This document shows positions 4,921 through 5,205 of a stretch of DNA of 5,205 bases, one piece after another. The position numbers and the translations under genes were made by a program. The DNA comes from JAWPNA01 sp045402695 (GTDB taxonomy: Bacteria; Acidobacteriota; Polarisedimenticolia; JACPZX01; DASXTC01): the NCBI GenBank assembly GCA_045402695.1, contig JAWPNA010000318.1, positions 1-5,205 on the forward strand. Direction: 5' to 3'. Positions within the stretch are counted from its first letter, which is position 1. Every line of letters begins with the position of its first letter. The notes below the pieces were generated by a model. It was not told where the DNA came from, did not search any database, and worked only from the letters and a program-made list of their open reading frames with translations.

Positions 4921-5205
4921 ATGGACCGCTGCGAGGTGAAGAGGTGCCGGGCCGAGGCGGACATCAGCTACCTCGGCCGCTGGGTGTGCACGAAGCACTG
5001 GGACGAACTGAGTTCTGAAGACGCGCCGCCCGACGCCCTCAGGATGGCCCTGGGGATCGAGGCGACGCACGATACGCAGGAGGAAGTGATGGCTGGACAG
5101 AAGAGCACGAAGAAGCAGGCCGCGGCCGCGAAGGTCGCGGCCGAGCAGAAGTCGATCAGCGTGCTGATCAATCGGAAGAGCCGCGAGCTCACCGCGCTGA
5201 TGGAG
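4921..5205 (+). CDS. Small C/C/C/H zinc-finger protein, frame open to the right edge (partial)
   Basis: The N-terminus has C4-x4-C9-x13-C23-x2-H26 within CEVKRCRAEADISYLGRWVC and the following TKHW, a plausible treble-clef-like zinc site with an aromatic core (Y17, W21, W27). A polar, acidic linker follows (DELSSEDAPPDALRMALGIE, about 28-47), then THDTQEEV, and without a stop the frame enters MAGQKSTKKQAAAAKVAAEQ and a charged helical segment that leaves the window. The start is 3 nt after the preceding TGA; its Shine-Dalgarno is weak (GAGG about 14 nt upstream), so it probably relies on coupling. Small zinc-finger proteins of this kind are common among uncharacterised phage genes; the role here, perhaps binding DNA, RNA or a host protein, is not known. 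It could be one fused protein or two nested ones (see the start at 5089). Confidence 0.75.
   Translation, partial: MDRCEVKRCRAEADISYLGRWVCTKHWDELSSEDAPPDALRMALGIEATHDTQEEVMAGQKSTKKQAAAAKVAAEQKSISVLINRKSRELTALME
5078..5083 (+). promoter_or_regulatory. Strong ribosome binding site inside an open frame
   Basis: AGGAGG with a 5-nt spacer before ATG 5089. A match this good inside a coding frame is the reason for annotating an internal start; the zinc-finger gene's own ribosome binding site is much weaker. Confidence 0.65.
5089..5205 (+). CDS. Internal in-frame start: possible separate Lys/Ala-rich protein (partial)
   Basis: AGGAGG at 5078-5083, 5 nt before this ATG, is the best ribosome binding site in the right half, yet the ATG is in the same frame as the zinc-finger gene that starts 56 codons earlier. 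The 39 visible residues (MAGQKSTKKQAAAAKVAAEQ, then KSISVLINRKSRELTALME) are basic and helical, unlike the zinc finger. The simplest reading is a separate gene whose upstream neighbour has lost its stop codon, or an intentional nested start that yields a long and a short product. The right end of the protein is outside the window, so its size and family are unknown. Confidence 0.55.
   Translation, partial: MAGQKSTKKQAAAAKVAAEQKSISVLINRKSRELTALME

Noticed and set aside
4117..5070. Long open frame of 317 codons on the minus strand opposite the rightward small genes
   Set aside because: It is codon-aligned antisense to the well-coded rightward genes, is Arg/Leu/His/Val-rich without a recognisable domain, and overlaps their ribosome binding sites. 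It is a GC-rich shadow.

Overview
The window looks like part of a tailed double-stranded DNA phage or prophage (Caudoviricetes type). The basis is a large-terminase gene of the lambda gpA kind beside a plausible small-terminase gene, within a closely packed run of small genes. The DNA is GC-rich and third codon positions are strongly G/C (about 88% in the gene at 2789-3070). This suggests a GC-rich bacterial host, but I cannot name one. No integrase, att site, tRNA or host gene is visible, so lytic phage, prophage and metagenomic contig cannot be told apart.

Layout. The left 4.1 kb is a leftward block. In transcription order from position 4123 down to 1 it holds a D12-class adenine DNA methyltransferase, a ParB/Srx-fold nuclease-like protein, a 101-residue unknown protein, a probable small terminase and the large terminase, which runs off the left edge. 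Inside this block, on the opposite strand (2789-3070), is a 93-codon gene with a very good codon signature. It lies antisense to the last 87 codons of the methyltransferase frame and looks like an inserted single-gene 'moron'.

From 4124 to 4383 is a 260-bp divergent intergenic region. It contains an 11-bp inverted repeat with a competing shorter pairing, a 6-bp hairpin, a 10-bp perfect palindrome, and one copy of a 14-bp repeat whose other copy precedes the ParB gene. Rightward from 4384 is a run of small genes that all use the same reading frame: an unknown 77-residue protein, a small zinc-ribbon protein whose frame is broken by one in-frame TAG, and a small C/C/C/H zinc-finger protein whose frame runs without a stop into a second strongly initiated start at 5089.

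How the genes may work together. The leftward block joins DNA modification (methyltransferase), a ParB-like DNA-acting protein and the packaging motor, so it is a modification and packaging module. The rightward genes encode small, probably nucleic-acid-binding or regulatory accessory proteins of unknown role. The observations most worth a second look are the antisense gene under the methyltransferase tail, the TAG inside a well-coded small gene, the repeat that brackets the methyltransferase module, and the structured leader upstream of the methyltransferase. I see no CRISPR array, insertion sequence, rRNA or convincing tRNA.
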